From contig NZ_OY764209.1 in the NCBI RefSeq assembly GCF_963668165.1, positions 620,001-684,000 of the forward strand: a DNA stretch of 64,000 nt, read 5' to 3'. Source of the DNA: Marispirochaeta sp. Lineage in GTDB: Bacteria; Spirochaetota; Spirochaetia; JC444; Marispirochaetaceae. Under the pieces are notes generated by a model, which was given only the letters and a program-made list of their open reading frames with translations, made no database searches and was not told the DNA's origin. Of the stretch, positions 9,373 to 18,623 are shown in pieces; position 1 is the first letter of the stretch, and the number at the start of each line of letters is the position of its first letter. Position numbers and translations under genes: made by a program.

Positions 9373-10503
9373 CTATCGTGTAAACACCGAATATCCTGCG
9401 GCATCGGCGTTCATGCCAATCCGCAGGATACCGTCAATCTGCTCCTCCGTGGGGACCTTGCCGTAGATCCATTCGTAGTTAGCGGCAATCTCCGCCCGTA
9501 AATCATAGCTGAACATATCCGGGTGAAACACCATGGCAAGCCACTTCCACATCAGAGGAGACTCCTGGTTTGGCGGATCCCAGCGGTAGCCTCCGAGGGG
9601 AACCTTGTATACCTTACGGTGTCGCACAGCGCTGACGTCGGCAAGCTTCTCGTTGGCATACACATCCGCGGGGGTCAGTTCCGATTCGAACCCGTTGAGA
9701 AGGATTATCTCCGGATCCCATGCTATGATCTGCTCCTCGCTGACCTGAGGGAAACTTTTCATCTCTCCTGCCGGGTTAACAGCCCCTGCCAGATTCAGGT
9801 AAAAATCGTTATAGGTTCCCTCGCCTGCAACGCTTTTGCTGGACAGGTAACGGAGAAAATAGAGGACCCGTGGCTTTTTCACCTGAGGCACCGCCTCCAT
9901 CGCGCCCTGTATCTCCTCCAGCGTCTCATGGTGCCAGTCCAGGATGCGCCGCGCCTTCTCTTCCCGTCCCAGAACAGTGCCGAAGGCCTGAATCCAGCCT
10001 TCCAGATATTCCTGGTTGCCGTAGAGCAGCAGGGCTGTATTGATGCCGGCATTCTCAAGAGGATCGGTAACGTCCGCCCCGAGATGTCCCCACTGAAACA
10101 CCAGCTGGGGATCTACCTGCAAAAGGGTCTCCACATTGGGCATGAACCCGTCGCCTACTACATCGCTGCGGATATCCAGGGCCTCGGGAAAAAACTCCTT
10201 GAGAATTCCCTCCTCCAGGGCCGATTTCGATTTGGGATGCATCCCTACCAGACGATCGGTACCGCCATCAATGGCTATCATCATGCTTGCTGCGGGTATC
10301 GGTATGGTAACGACCCGCTTTACCGAGGCAGGAACAGCTACCTGGCGTCCGGTCTGGTCGGTTATAACCAGACCGGACTCTTCGGCAGAAGCACCTTCCT
10401 GCCCGCCGGCAGCAAATAGGGGTATACTAAAGCAAAGCAAGATTGTTGCACTAAGAAAAATGATCGCGAAAAAACCGGTACGTGAAAAACCAAGAAACTT
10501 CAT
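9373..10503 (-). CDS. periplasmic binding protein of FecCD-type importer
   Basis: About 376 residues. A long signal peptide (ending PLFA-AGGQEG) leads into the TroA/BtuF fold: VITDQTGRQVAVPASVKRVV, then PNVETLLQVDPQLVFQW, a long connecting helix, and QVSEEQIIAWDPEIILLNG in the second lobe. Family members bind ferric siderophores, heme or cobalamin. The RYLSSKSVAGEGTYNDFYLN segment is typical of the iron-chelate branch. The start at 10503 is chosen because GGAGAG lies just upstream; 10521 is less well placed. First gene of the operon 10503-5634. Confidence 0.9.
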   Translation of the reverse strand: MKFLGFSRTGFFAIIFLSATILLCFSIPLFAAGGQEGASAEESGLVITDQTGRQVAVPASVKRVVTIPIPAASMMIAIDGGTDRLVGMHPKSKSALEEGILKEFFPEALDIRSDVVGDGFMPNVETLLQVDPQLVFQWGHLGADVTDPLENAGINTALLLYGNQEYLEGWIQAFGTVLGREEKARRILDWHHETLEEIQGAMEAVPQVKKPRVLYFLRYLSSKSVAGEGTYNDFYLNLAGAVNPAGEMKSFPQVSEEQIIAWDPEIILLNGFESELTPADVYANEKLADVSAVRHRKVYKVPLGGYRWDPPNQESPLMWKWLAMVFHPDMFSYDLRAEIAANYEWIYGKVPTEEQIDGILRIGMNADAAGYSVFTR

Positions 10504-10815
10504 GGCACTCTCCATCAACATCTCTACTTTATAGTTATTTCTATAATGTTAATTGACATTAACTTTTTCATTCTGATTAGTCAAGCCTCTGTCTGAACCC
10601 GGAAAACACCATCCATATCAAGCCTTGCGCCAGAAACAGAAACTACCGAAAAAGCAACAGAATGCGTACTCCTGTCGTAGCTGGTGTAAACTGACAAATG
10701 GAAGCAGTTCGGTCAGGTGAATACTGAATCTGCACAGATATATACAAACAGTTTCTTGCAATATGATATAATCATATCTGGTATTATATTATCAGACGTT
10801 GGTTTTGAATAAATA
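10504..10815. other. divergent intergenic region
   Basis: This stretch separates the importer operon from the two-component genes. Besides the promoter at 10544-10584 it holds a palindrome ATATGAT-ATA-ATCATAT at 10761-10777, about 40 bases before the kinase start, in very AT-rich DNA that could include the kinase promoter. The rest shows nothing recognisable. Confidence 0.4.
10544..10584 (-). promoter_or_regulatory. promoter and inverted repeat upstream of FecCD-type operon
   Basis: On the minus strand TTGACT (10584-10579), a 17-base spacer and TAATGT (10561-10556) form a sigma70-like promoter. The -10 is one arm of an inverted repeat TAATGT-N6-ACATTA (10544-10561), well placed for a repressor. 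It matches the classic Fur box in about 12 of 19 positions, which is weak. A metal-responsive regulator of another type is equally possible. Confidence 0.45.
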
Positions 10816-12030
10816 ATGGTTAGAATACGGGCTTTGAATAGAAAAACAATAATCTTTACATGCATGTCTCTGGTTCTAAAAATTATTGCTATGTATGTGT
10901 TTATATATAATGCACGTCCTTCGGAATTATACTTCGAGAAGAATATAGTTTTCTATATATTTTCTACATTCTGCTTTTTATATACAATGATATTACCCGT
11001 CATCAGGTTAGCCAGAACATATAGAATATTTATTTTTTTCTGGACGGTTCTCTTTATCCTTTTTACTTATCAGTTCGGAAGTTATGTTCACATAAGATTA
11101 ATCATAATAATCAGCTTTTTTATAGAAGTTGGAGTATATGAAAATTTTCCTATCAATATTATTCTTAGTCATTTAGTACTTATATCGGTTGTATCGTTTT
11201 ATTACTATATAACACGCATATATGGACCGCCCATGGAACTAAACCAGTATAATGAATACGTATATCTATCGGTTTTGGAAGTGATCATCATAATAATATG
11301 TCTTTCTACGTACTATCATGAAAAAATGCTGGAGAATTATGAAAAGACAAAGACCTTGAACAACATTATTAATAGAATGTTGAAAACACAACAAAAATCA
11401 CTAGATTATGCGAAATCCGTTAAAGAAATATCTACCAAGAATGAACGAAATAGACTAGCTTCAGAATTACATGATTCGATAGGCTATTCCTATACAAATC
11501 TAAAAATGATACTGGAAGCATGTAAAGACCTTCTTGTAAAGGATAGAGAAAAAACAAAACAATTACTTGAGATAGGACTTGACCAGGTCTCAAGTGGCCT
11601 GATCGAGGTACGCAACACGCTTTATCAAATACGAAAACTAGAAACACCTACTACCTATCTGAACAGTATAAACCAGCTCATTAATGTATTCCAAAAAACA
11701 ACAGGTATTAATATTGCTGTACATTATACAAATATGCCATATACATGCAATAATGAAATTGGGGTAGCATTCTATCATGTAATCAGAGAAAGCCTGGTAA
11801 ATGCCTTACTTCATGGTAATTCAACAGCAGTTTCCATTTCCTTTTGGTCTGATTTTAATGATTTCCAGGTAATTATATCAGATAATGGAAAAGGATCTGC
11901 AGTAATAAAAGAAGGCCTTGGCCTACTAGGAATGCAGGAACGAATAGGCAGGATAGGTGGGACTCTCAATTATTATAATACAATTAATGGTTTCGAGATC
12001 AAAGCCACTATACCCAAGGAACAATCATGA
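10816..12030 (+). CDS. sensor histidine kinase, NarL-type (HisKA_3)
   Basis: 404 residues. Five or six membrane helices (residues about 10-165) are joined by a short coiled linker to a HisKA_3 dimerisation domain with the phospho-acceptor His219 in ERNRLASELHDSIG. A HATPase domain follows (N-box RESLVNALLHG, G1 SDNGKG, G2 GLGLLGMQERIGRIGG). There is no periplasmic sensor domain, so it may sense through the membrane. It is coupled to the response regulator by a four-base overlap. The coding DNA is notably more AT-rich than the operon to its left, as is the whole 10.8-29.6 kb block. Confidence 0.93.
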   Translation: MVRIRALNRKTIIFTCMSLVLKIIAMYVFIYNARPSELYFEKNIVFYIFSTFCFLYTMILPVIRLARTYRIFIFFWTVLFILFTYQFGSYVHIRLIIIISFFIEVGVYENFPINIILSHLVLISVVSFYYYITRIYGPPMELNQYNEYVYLSVLEVIIIIICLSTYYHEKMLENYEKTKTLNNIINRMLKTQQKSLDYAKSVKEISTKNERNRLASELHDSIGYSYTNLKMILEACKDLLVKDREKTKQLLEIGLDQVSSGLIEVRNTLYQIRKLETPTTYLNSINQLINVFQKTTGINIAVHYTNMPYTCNNEIGVAFYHVIRESLVNALLHGNSTAVSISFWSDFNDFQVIISDNGKGSAVIKEGLGLLGMQERIGRIGGTLNYYNTINGFEIKATIPKEQS

Positions 12031-12731
12031 AAGATATGATCAGAATAGTAATAGCGGACGATCAAAAATTATTTGCTGATAATCTTCACATTGTACTGGA
12101 ATCGAGAACAGAAGACATTAAGGTAGTCGGAATTGCTTATAACGGAAAGGAAGCAGTGGAGATAGCAGAAAAAACATCTCCACACATTATTCTCATGGAT
12201 GTGCGAATGCCGGTTATGGATGGGGTTGAAGCATTATCCAGAATAAAAAAGAAGAACATTAATACGAAAACACTTATGCTGACTACTTTTGACGATGACA
12301 AGTATGTAAATTCAGCGCTTGCGCATGGCGCTGTCGGATATCTGCTCAAAATTTCTTCTCCGACTGAGATTATCTCCTCGATACGAGCCGTTTTTGAGGG
12401 ATCCGTTCTCCTGTCTCCTAAGATTCTAGAAAACATTATTCATGCATCCCCTGAACACAGTTCATGTACGATGAGATATGGAGATACCTTTTTGTCACCT
12501 TATGAGGATAAAATAAATATTATTGATGAATTAACCGCCCGCGAAATGCAGATTGTTAATTTAATTTCTTTAGCATACGACAACAAGAAAATCGGAGAGG
12601 AATTAGGAATAACCGAACAAACAGTTAAAAACTACATCAGTAAAATATTCATGAAACTTGGTATCTCTAAAAGGACACAGTTAATGCGAGTTTATATTGA
12701 CTGGCAATCGATGCATAAAAATACCTTTTAG
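12027..12731 (+). CDS. response regulator, NarL/LuxR family
   Basis: 234 residues. Receiver domain with acidic pair DDQ near residue 10, phospho-acceptor Asp58 (ILMDVRMPVMDG), the conserved Thr in LMLTTFDD and Lys in GYLLKISS. A C-terminal LuxR helix-turn-helix (LTAREMQIVNLISLAYDNKKIGEELGITEQTVKNYI) binds DNA. It is the cognate partner of the kinase upstream. The nearest probable targets are the transport genes that converge on it from 14.0 kb, but nothing in the sequence proves this. Confidence 0.95.
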   Translation: MKDMIRIVIADDQKLFADNLHIVLESRTEDIKVVGIAYNGKEAVEIAEKTSPHIILMDVRMPVMDGVEALSRIKKKNINTKTLMLTTFDDDKYVNSALAHGAVGYLLKISSPTEIISSIRAVFEGSVLLSPKILENIIHASPEHSSCTMRYGDTFLSPYEDKINIIDELTAREMQIVNLISLAYDNKKIGEELGITEQTVKNYISKIFMKLGISKRTQLMRVYIDWQSMHKNTF

Positions 12732-12735
12732 AAAG

Positions 12736-12785
12736 AACACAGGATGTTACTTCGTTCAGGACAAAAACACCCTGTGTTTTTTTCT
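12736..12785. terminator. bidirectional terminator between response regulator and sugar-binding protein genes
   Basis: Arms AACACAGG (12736-12743) and CCTGTGTT (12771-12778) can pair around a long loop and are followed by a run of T. The site lies between two convergent genes whose stops are about 55 bases apart. Confidence 0.55.
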
Positions 12786-12788
12786 CTC

Positions 12789-14033
12789 TCAATTATTTAT
12801 AGCTTCATTCATTGCTGTTTCTGCATCAATAAGAGCGGATTGAATATCCTTCACGTCAAACCAGATGTTTTCAAGTTCTCTGAGAAACGCCTGCTCAGCA
12901 GATTGTCCGTTCTTTACAGATATCGGATAAGGCGTACCATATTCCATCGCATCGATAAATACCTGTAAATCCAAAGTCGGGTATTTCTCCAACCATTTTT
13001 TCTCAGAGCCTCTATATGCCGGAATAACTACATCCGTCTGAGCCACCCCAGCTTCCTTGCTGGCAAGATATTTCAAGAATTTCCACGAACTCTCAACACT
13101 ATCAGATTTCGAAGGCATTACCCAAGCCAGCGAGTGTACTATTGTAGCCCGCCTTTTTTCTTTTGGAAGCGGTGCAACACCAAGGTCTTCACCTAGTGCT
13201 TCAAAATATGGCGGGACAAACCAGTTTCCACCTATAGACATTGCCAACTTTCCTGAAGAAAAAACTGTTTCTTCTTTTAACTCGTTTCTCTGTATTCCAC
13301 CCGGTGCCGCTTCATATTTATAGATACAATCATATAGAAATTGAACGGCCTCATACGCTTCCGGCGAGTTAACCGCGGAAGCTGTTCCAGCTTCATTATA
13401 GATTTGACCCCCATTCTGATAGATGAAACAGGTGGTTATCGCGTTATAAGCAAAATCGCTTACCCACATACCCCACTGTTCTCCGGGGATAGTCAACTCA
13501 ATGGCGGTATTCCGGTAATCCTGCCATGTCCAAGTTGAGTCAGGATAGCTCAATCCTGCTTTGTCAAATAAGGCCTTATTGTAGAAGAGACCTACATTGT
13601 CATAATCCTTGGGAATACCGTATAAATCACCATTGTATGTATAAAGCTCTTTTGATACATCAGGCATAACGCTCATGTCAATTCTGTCTTCGTTTATTAA
13701 TTCCTGAATGTTATATATCAAACCTGCTGGAATAAACTGAACGGCATTGGCGGCATTCAACCAGAAAACATCCGGACCTGCTCCTGCTGTAAGAGTCGTT
13801 TGAAGTTTCGTCCAGTACTGCGACCAGGGGACGATAGTACCGATAACTTTAATTTGGGGATTTTCTTCTTCAAAACCACTGATGATTTTATCAATGGCGG
13901 ATTTCTGATTTTCATCCCAGTAGTACAAATCAATAGTCTCCACATCGGAAGCGCTTGATTCATTTTCTCCAGATGACCACGCCATATTGTAAAAAAAGCC
14001 CAACAACACCATAAGAATAACGTATCTTCTCAT
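12789..14033 (-). CDS. ABC sugar-type extracellular solute-binding protein (family 1)
   Basis: About 414 residues. Signal peptide (MRRYVILMVLLGFF...MAWSS), then the family-1 pattern: TIDLYYWDENQKSAIDKIISGFEEENPQIKV, GAGPDVFWLNA and a C-terminal lobe with KLAMSIGGNWFVPPY. It binds a sugar or sugar-like ligand for the two permeases upstream. The start at 14033 has GGAG eight bases before it. There is no dedicated ATPase in the cluster, which is usual for this family because a shared MsmX-type ATPase is often used. Last gene of the cluster 16714-12789. Confidence 0.9.
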   Translation of the reverse strand: MRRYVILMVLLGFFYNMAWSSGENESSASDVETIDLYYWDENQKSAIDKIISGFEEENPQIKVIGTIVPWSQYWTKLQTTLTAGAGPDVFWLNAANAVQFIPAGLIYNIQELINEDRIDMSVMPDVSKELYTYNGDLYGIPKDYDNVGLFYNKALFDKAGLSYPDSTWTWQDYRNTAIELTIPGEQWGMWVSDFAYNAITTCFIYQNGGQIYNEAGTASAVNSPEAYEAVQFLYDCIYKYEAAPGGIQRNELKEETVFSSGKLAMSIGGNWFVPPYFEALGEDLGVAPLPKEKRRATIVHSLAWVMPSKSDSVESSWKFLKYLASKEAGVAQTDVVIPAYRGSEKKWLEKYPTLDLQVFIDAMEYGTPYPISVKNGQSAEQAFLRELENIWFDVKDIQSALIDAETAMNEAINN

Positions 14034-14152
14034 TCCTTTCTCCTTTCTTAAACACATTCGAATTGATTCAGTCTTGCTGATTCCAAGAATCATAAAAAGA
14101 ACATAAAACAAACTCTATTTATCTTTTCCCTAAATCCTCCTTTCTTATTTTT

Positions 14153-14878
14153 TTATCTACTGTTTCTTGTAAGGGCGACCTGTATCTTTGTAGCTACATA
14201 AATAGAAATCAGTTCAATCACTTTTTCACCCAACTCACTCGAAGCACTTTCATGGAGATTGCTGATCCAATACCATTCTTCCTGTTCATCATAAAAACGG
14301 TTCGGAGGGTAATTGTAGAACTTCTTTTGTTTAGTCTTTACCGGATCAAATCTTTCCATATGAACAAGGTCTGGACGTAGCCGCATCATCATTGATGTTT
14401 CCCACTTATCAGCATGATCCTGAGGAGATTCCTTATTAACCTCAACACCTTCATACTCAGGCTGTGCAATAATCGTAATATCACGGTTAGCCTTCATGAA
14501 ATAGTCTGAGACTCTTTTTATTAGATTTACCTGGCAAGGACCATAGTGCCCTGTAATAAGAACAATAATTTTCGCTCCGATTTTCTTTAGTTCAGCAAAT
14601 AATTCCATAATAAGCAGATCAATACATGCTTCGGAAAATGTGAGGGTCCCGATATAACTTGAAAATCCGGGCCTTCCAAAATAATTCGGCGGCATCAAAA
14701 TCCCTCCACCTATTCTCTTTGATATTTGTTCACATATTCCGTATGCTTTCAGTCCATCTACTCCCAAGGGCAGATGATCGCCATGCCATTCAAGCAAACC
14801 TGTCGGAACAAAGACTACCGGGATCCGTTTTATTTCTTCAGCAAACTCAGCCGGAAGCATTTCTTCATACTTATTCAT
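14153..14878 (-). CDS. creatininase-family amidohydrolase
   Basis: 241 residues, the usual size. Metal-binding motifs of the family are visible: PTGLLEWHGDHLPLGVDG near residue 28, GHYG near residue 110, and DHADKWETSMMM (residues about 165-175). Members hydrolyse cyclic amides (creatinine, certain N-formyl lactams) or cut peptides as in mycofactocin maturation. Position between sugar-type permease and binding-protein genes suggests action on the imported compound. The exact substrate cannot be read. Confidence 0.85.
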   Translation of the reverse strand: MNKYEEMLPAEFAEEIKRIPVVFVPTGLLEWHGDHLPLGVDGLKAYGICEQISKRIGGGILMPPNYFGRPGFSSYIGTLTFSEACIDLLIMELFAELKKIGAKIIVLITGHYGPCQVNLIKRVSDYFMKANRDITIIAQPEYEGVEVNKESPQDHADKWETSMMMRLRPDLVHMERFDPVKTKQKKFYNYPPNRFYDEQEEWYWISNLHESASSELGEKVIELISIYVATKIQVALTRNSR

Positions 14879-14892
14879 AATTATTTCTCCTT

Positions 14893-15747
14893 TTATGCTT
14901 TAGTTCCAGTAAAGGCAATTCCGCGAACAAAATATTTTTGCCCGATAATAAAAACTATAATGACAGGTAAAGTAGCCATAACACTCGCGGCCATCAGGAG
15001 TTGATGTTCTGTATAATTCTGACCCTGAAGTGCAGCAATACCAACCGAAAGTACCCGCATATTATCCGTACTTGTGACGATTAGAGGCCAAAGCAGGTCG
15101 TTCCATGCCCATAGTACGGTGATTATGGAAAATGCCGCGATTGTGCTTGTGCACAATGGAAGCATGATTTTCCAATAAATAAGGAAATGACTACAACCAT
15201 CTATTTTTGCCGATTCTTCCAACTCGCCTGGTAACATCATAAAGGCTTGACGGAAAAGAAACGTAGCGAAGGAACTAGGAAGTCCAGGAATGATAATTCC
15301 CCATAGAGTGTTAACAAAGCCGAACGATGAGATTATCAGAAATTGAGGGACCAATGTCATTTGCGGAGGCACCATTAACACTGATAACACCATAAAGAAA
15401 AAAATGTTCTTTAAAGGGAATCTTAACCTAGCGAAGGCGTAAGCAGCCAAGGAACAGATGAAAGCCTGCCCAAGAGTAATAGTAGCGGTCACTATTATCG
15501 TATTTATATAGTACCTTCCAAACAGGAATTTCTGTAACACTTCGTTATAATTATTCAGTTTCCATTGAGAAGGAAACCATTTAATTGGAACAGTTAATGT
15601 CTCGGAAAACGACTTGAACGATGTAAGCAACATCCATATAAATGGTATAACCATGAGGATGGCACCTGTAAGAATGATGAAATATACCAGCATTCGATAT
15701 ACTATATTTAGATTGAAGCGTGTTTTCCAAAAAATATTAATTCTCAT
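14893..15747 (-). CDS. ABC sugar-type permease, MalG/UgpE type
   Basis: 284 residues with six membrane helices and the permease EAA loop EESAKIDGCSHFLIYWKIMLPL. The first helix is followed by LLTSFKSFSE, typical of MalG-like subunits. It pairs with the MalF-like subunit, whose gene it overlaps by 11 bases. Confidence 0.93.
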   Translation of the reverse strand: MRINIFWKTRFNLNIVYRMLVYFIILTGAILMVIPFIWMLLTSFKSFSETLTVPIKWFPSQWKLNNYNEVLQKFLFGRYYINTIIVTATITLGQAFICSLAAYAFARLRFPLKNIFFFMVLSVLMVPPQMTLVPQFLIISSFGFVNTLWGIIIPGLPSSFATFLFRQAFMMLPGELEESAKIDGCSHFLIYWKIMLPLCTSTIAAFSIITVLWAWNDLLWPLIVTSTDNMRVLSVGIAALQGQNYTEHQLLMAASVMATLPVIIVFIIGQKYFVRGIAFTGTKA

Positions 15748-16714
15748 AGTATACCCATTTTTTCTGAAGTTTTAATTGGATCAGTGTAATAGTCATAATG
15801 ATCAAGAACAGTAGAAATGCTTTGGCTGATGCATACCCCATCCAATAGTAGGTAAAACCGGTTTCATAGATACCGTAAACAAGGGTCCGAACAGCATCGA
15901 CTGTTGGACCTTGTACCGAGTTAGCGGCTCCAGCAAACATATAAATCAGGTCAAATTCCTTCAGGGCGTTCATAACAGATACCGTAAGAACGAAAAATAT
16001 AGTCTGGGTCAGCAATGGAATTGTGATTTTAAAAAGCTTTGTTATTGGACTAGCGCCGTCAATCTCAGCTGCTTCATATAGCGTCTTCGGAATTCCTTGT
16101 AGACCGGCTAAAAGAAATATCATATAATATCCAATATTCTTCCAAATGGTAACGATAATCACCGACAACATAATCAGCTTTGGATCACCTAACCATATAG
16201 GACGTATCTTGAATAAAGTAAACAATATCTGATCAACGAAGCCATATTGCGAGTTCAACAACAACTGCCATACAAGCGCAATTGCTACAGGCATCGTAAT
16301 AACCGGGATAAAATAAATTGTCCTGAAAATGGTCTGTCCTTTAATCTTGCTATTCAATAAAACTGAAAGGAATAGTGATAATATTATCGTGACAGGAACG
16401 GTAACTGAAGTAAAAACAAGCGTATTCAAGAGTTCTTTTCGTAACTGCACATCAGAAAACATACGGATGTAATTCTTCAGTCCAACAAATTGTGGTAGTT
16501 CGATTATACTCCATTTGGTTAGGGACATAACAAAAGATGCTACTATCGGACCTATCCAAAAAATTGTAACTCCAATAACAAGAGGCGAAATAAATAGATA
16601 TGCATCGAAGACTTCTCGTCGAGACTCTTTTGTTCTTCGAAAAGAATTGCGATATGGTTTCGATTGAGTCTTTATGCAACTGATTGCCGAACTTTGGCTG
16701 TCTTTTTCTTTCAT
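15737..16714 (-). CDS. ABC sugar-type permease, MalF/UgpA type
   Basis: 325 residues; a basic cytoplasmic N-terminus precedes six helices. The EAA loop is TLYEAAEIDGASPITKLFKITIPLL. YLFISPLVIGVTIFWIGPIVASF is the usual first helix of this subunit. First gene of the operon permease-permease-creatininase-binding protein; two palindromic sites lie just upstream. Confidence 0.93.
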   Translation of the reverse strand: MKEKDSQSSAISCIKTQSKPYRNSFRRTKESRREVFDAYLFISPLVIGVTIFWIGPIVASFVMSLTKWSIIELPQFVGLKNYIRMFSDVQLRKELLNTLVFTSVTVPVTIILSLFLSVLLNSKIKGQTIFRTIYFIPVITMPVAIALVWQLLLNSQYGFVDQILFTLFKIRPIWLGDPKLIMLSVIIVTIWKNIGYYMIFLLAGLQGIPKTLYEAAEIDGASPITKLFKITIPLLTQTIFFVLTVSVMNALKEFDLIYMFAGAANSVQGPTVDAVRTLVYGIYETGFTYYWMGYASAKAFLLFLIIMTITLIQLKLQKKWVYYEN

Positions 16715-16800
16715 ATAATTATCCGTTTTTCCGATTTTCCAGAAAAGCTTGAAAGTTCTTTTTCATGCTTTATATTTTTACATTAATTATCGTGAAATCA

Positions 16801-16848
16801 AGTAACCAAAGTACTTCAATTTCCCTTTTCATAGTACTTTGGTACTAT
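16801..16848 (-). promoter_or_regulatory. pair of related palindromic operator candidates
   Basis: Site 1 (16801-16815) reads AGTAACCAAAGTACT and site 2 (16831-16848) reads ATAGTAC-TTTG-GTACTAT, an 18-base palindrome. The two carry the same core in inverse orientation, about 85 and 115 bases before the first permease gene. Such paired palindromes fit a LacI- or ROK-type repressor. Confidence 0.5.
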
Positions 16849-17735
16849 GATTTATTTAAGCTGTAATGTAACTGTCGATTAATTCTCCGGGGGACGTTGT
16901 TTCTTTACTTCATGAGACCATAAGAGAGAGCAGCGTTATACCAAGACAGATGTTCCATGATCTTGATTGAGATCAGGATATAGCAACGAGACCCTGCAGT
17001 TCACCGTAACATTTGAGACATCGCTGATACGATCACACGAGAGAATAGAACATCAGCTGAGTTATTTTCAAAATTCAGTAATTAACCTGCACTATCAGCG
17101 GATGAAAGTATCACCTCAAGCTTCCTGAGTAGTCAAGTATATTGCCGTCAACATGAAATCATACCTACTACTTTATAGAGTATCGAGGTGTATGATTTTA
17201 CTCAGTCGATCGTCTGCGAAGATTGCTGTAAATTCTTTCTGGCGGATTGATGCAATTTACAGTATATATCCAAATATAAAAGGTCAGTCAATAGATTCTT
17301 TTAGTTTCAAATTTGTTTCTCTTGACCCAAATTCTTGACTGCAATATAAATTTTCTATTAATAAATTGTTGAAGTTGCTCAATCAGTTTGAAAAGCATAA
17401 TAGATACATTATTCAGTAATGATAATATAGATTTATCTATATTAAATCAAGATCGAACACAAATTTCATCGAAATTGAAATGTCGGTATTTATCATCCCT
17501 TAACAAAACTACGTAATTTCTCTGTCTCAATGTTCTTTGCCACATTCAATTCATAAGTTTAGAGCCGATTGATAAATTCCCAGTCTATTCCCCGAAAGGT
17601 CAAAGAAAATAAAACGATTTCCTTTCAGCGGCATTCACTTGCCCGGTATTCTTATGAATACCGCCTTCGAAAAAATTGTAATTGACAGATGTATTCTGTA
17701 ATCCTGACCTACTCTAACACTATTTAGCCTGAATA
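16849..17735. other. gene-free stretch
   Basis: Nearly 900 bases of AT-rich DNA without a convincing reading frame. Short frames start and stop without ribosome sites or recognisable similarity. It separates two minus-strand transport clusters. It may be decayed coding DNA, but I cannot name an origin. Confidence 0.4.
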
Positions 17736-18623
17736 TCAAATCCCGTAAAGCAAAGCAGCATTACGGTAAAGAATCCCCTCTATTTCATCTTTTTTCAGTT
17801 TTGGCCAGCCTGATTTCTCGCAAATGTTATTTATATCAGTCTTTATATAACTTATATATGAAGCCATTGTGTTAACTATATTCGAATTGTATGAATAATA
17901 ATCCGAACCGTACATGATTTTATCAATCACCTTATACTCCTTTGCCATTACAATTTTCCATGCGGTCAGAGTGTGCTGATCATACAAAAGCGTAAGATCA
18001 GAATACAGGTTCTTAGTGCAAGCCATCAGAGTAAATAACTCTTCCGTCCATGGGTATCCAAGGTGTTCCACCACAATCTTCAAATCCGGGAAATCGTTTA
18101 TAACATCATTCAAGTTTTCCATCGCCGCATACTTATGATGCGCAAAAATCAATTTTTCTCCGGTATTGGCCGAATGGTGAAATTGTACGATTAATCCCTG
18201 TTCCTGTATGATTTCGTAAAAAGGATATACTCTACGGTCGTTGGACATAAACTGGCCATACGGTGGAGTTATAAGAACGCCTTTAATATTATCATTACTT
18301 TTCTCTAACCGAATTAATTCTTTCTTATTAAGTCTTCCAGTTCTATCCAGAGGTTCAATGCTAATAAAAGGTAGAAAAAAATCTTTATTCTTTTCATATG
18401 CTTCAAAAATATATTCTTCACCGCATTCCGAATCCCAGATTCGCTCCATTTTCTGCCCCATAACTACTGCTTTTGAAATATTCAATTCCTTCATTGCAGT
18501 CACCAGAAAATCCAACGGAGTGTTTTCTGGAAGATACATACCGTTATTTTTAAATAAACCAATATTATAATTTTCTTTTTTAAGTAAATGGAGGTGAGAA
18601 TCAATTATCGTACTGCTTTTCAT
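17736..18623 (-). CDS. amidohydrolase_2 family TIM-barrel hydrolase or decarboxylase
   Basis: 295 residues. The metal site starts with IIDSHLHL (HxH) at the N-terminus, continues with QFHHSA and VVEHLGYPW, and ends with IMYGSDYYSYN, which carries the catalytic Asp. The family includes lactonases such as 2-pyrone-4,6-dicarboxylate lactonase and metal-dependent decarboxylases. Its start codon directly follows the stop of the upstream metallo-beta-lactamase-fold gene, so the two are coupled and probably act in sequence on a compound brought in by the peptide-type importer. Confidence 0.85.
   Translation of the reverse strand: MKSSTIIDSHLHLLKKENYNIGLFKNNGMYLPENTPLDFLVTAMKELNISKAVVMGQKMERIWDSECGEEYIFEAYEKNKDFFLPFISIEPLDRTGRLNKKELIRLEKSNDNIKGVLITPPYGQFMSNDRRVYPFYEIIQEQGLIVQFHHSANTGEKLIFAHHKYAAMENLNDVINDFPDLKIVVEHLGYPWTEELFTLMACTKNLYSDLTLLYDQHTLTAWKIVMAKEYKVIDKIMYGSDYYSYNSNIVNTMASYISYIKTDINNICEKSGWPKLKKDEIEGILYRNAALLYGI

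Noticed and set aside
8209..9501. A 430-codon open frame on the plus strand across the FecCD permease gene
   Set aside because: It is antisense to a permease with clear family motifs. Its composition (Gly, Arg, Asp, His rich, no domains) is typical of a shadow frame.
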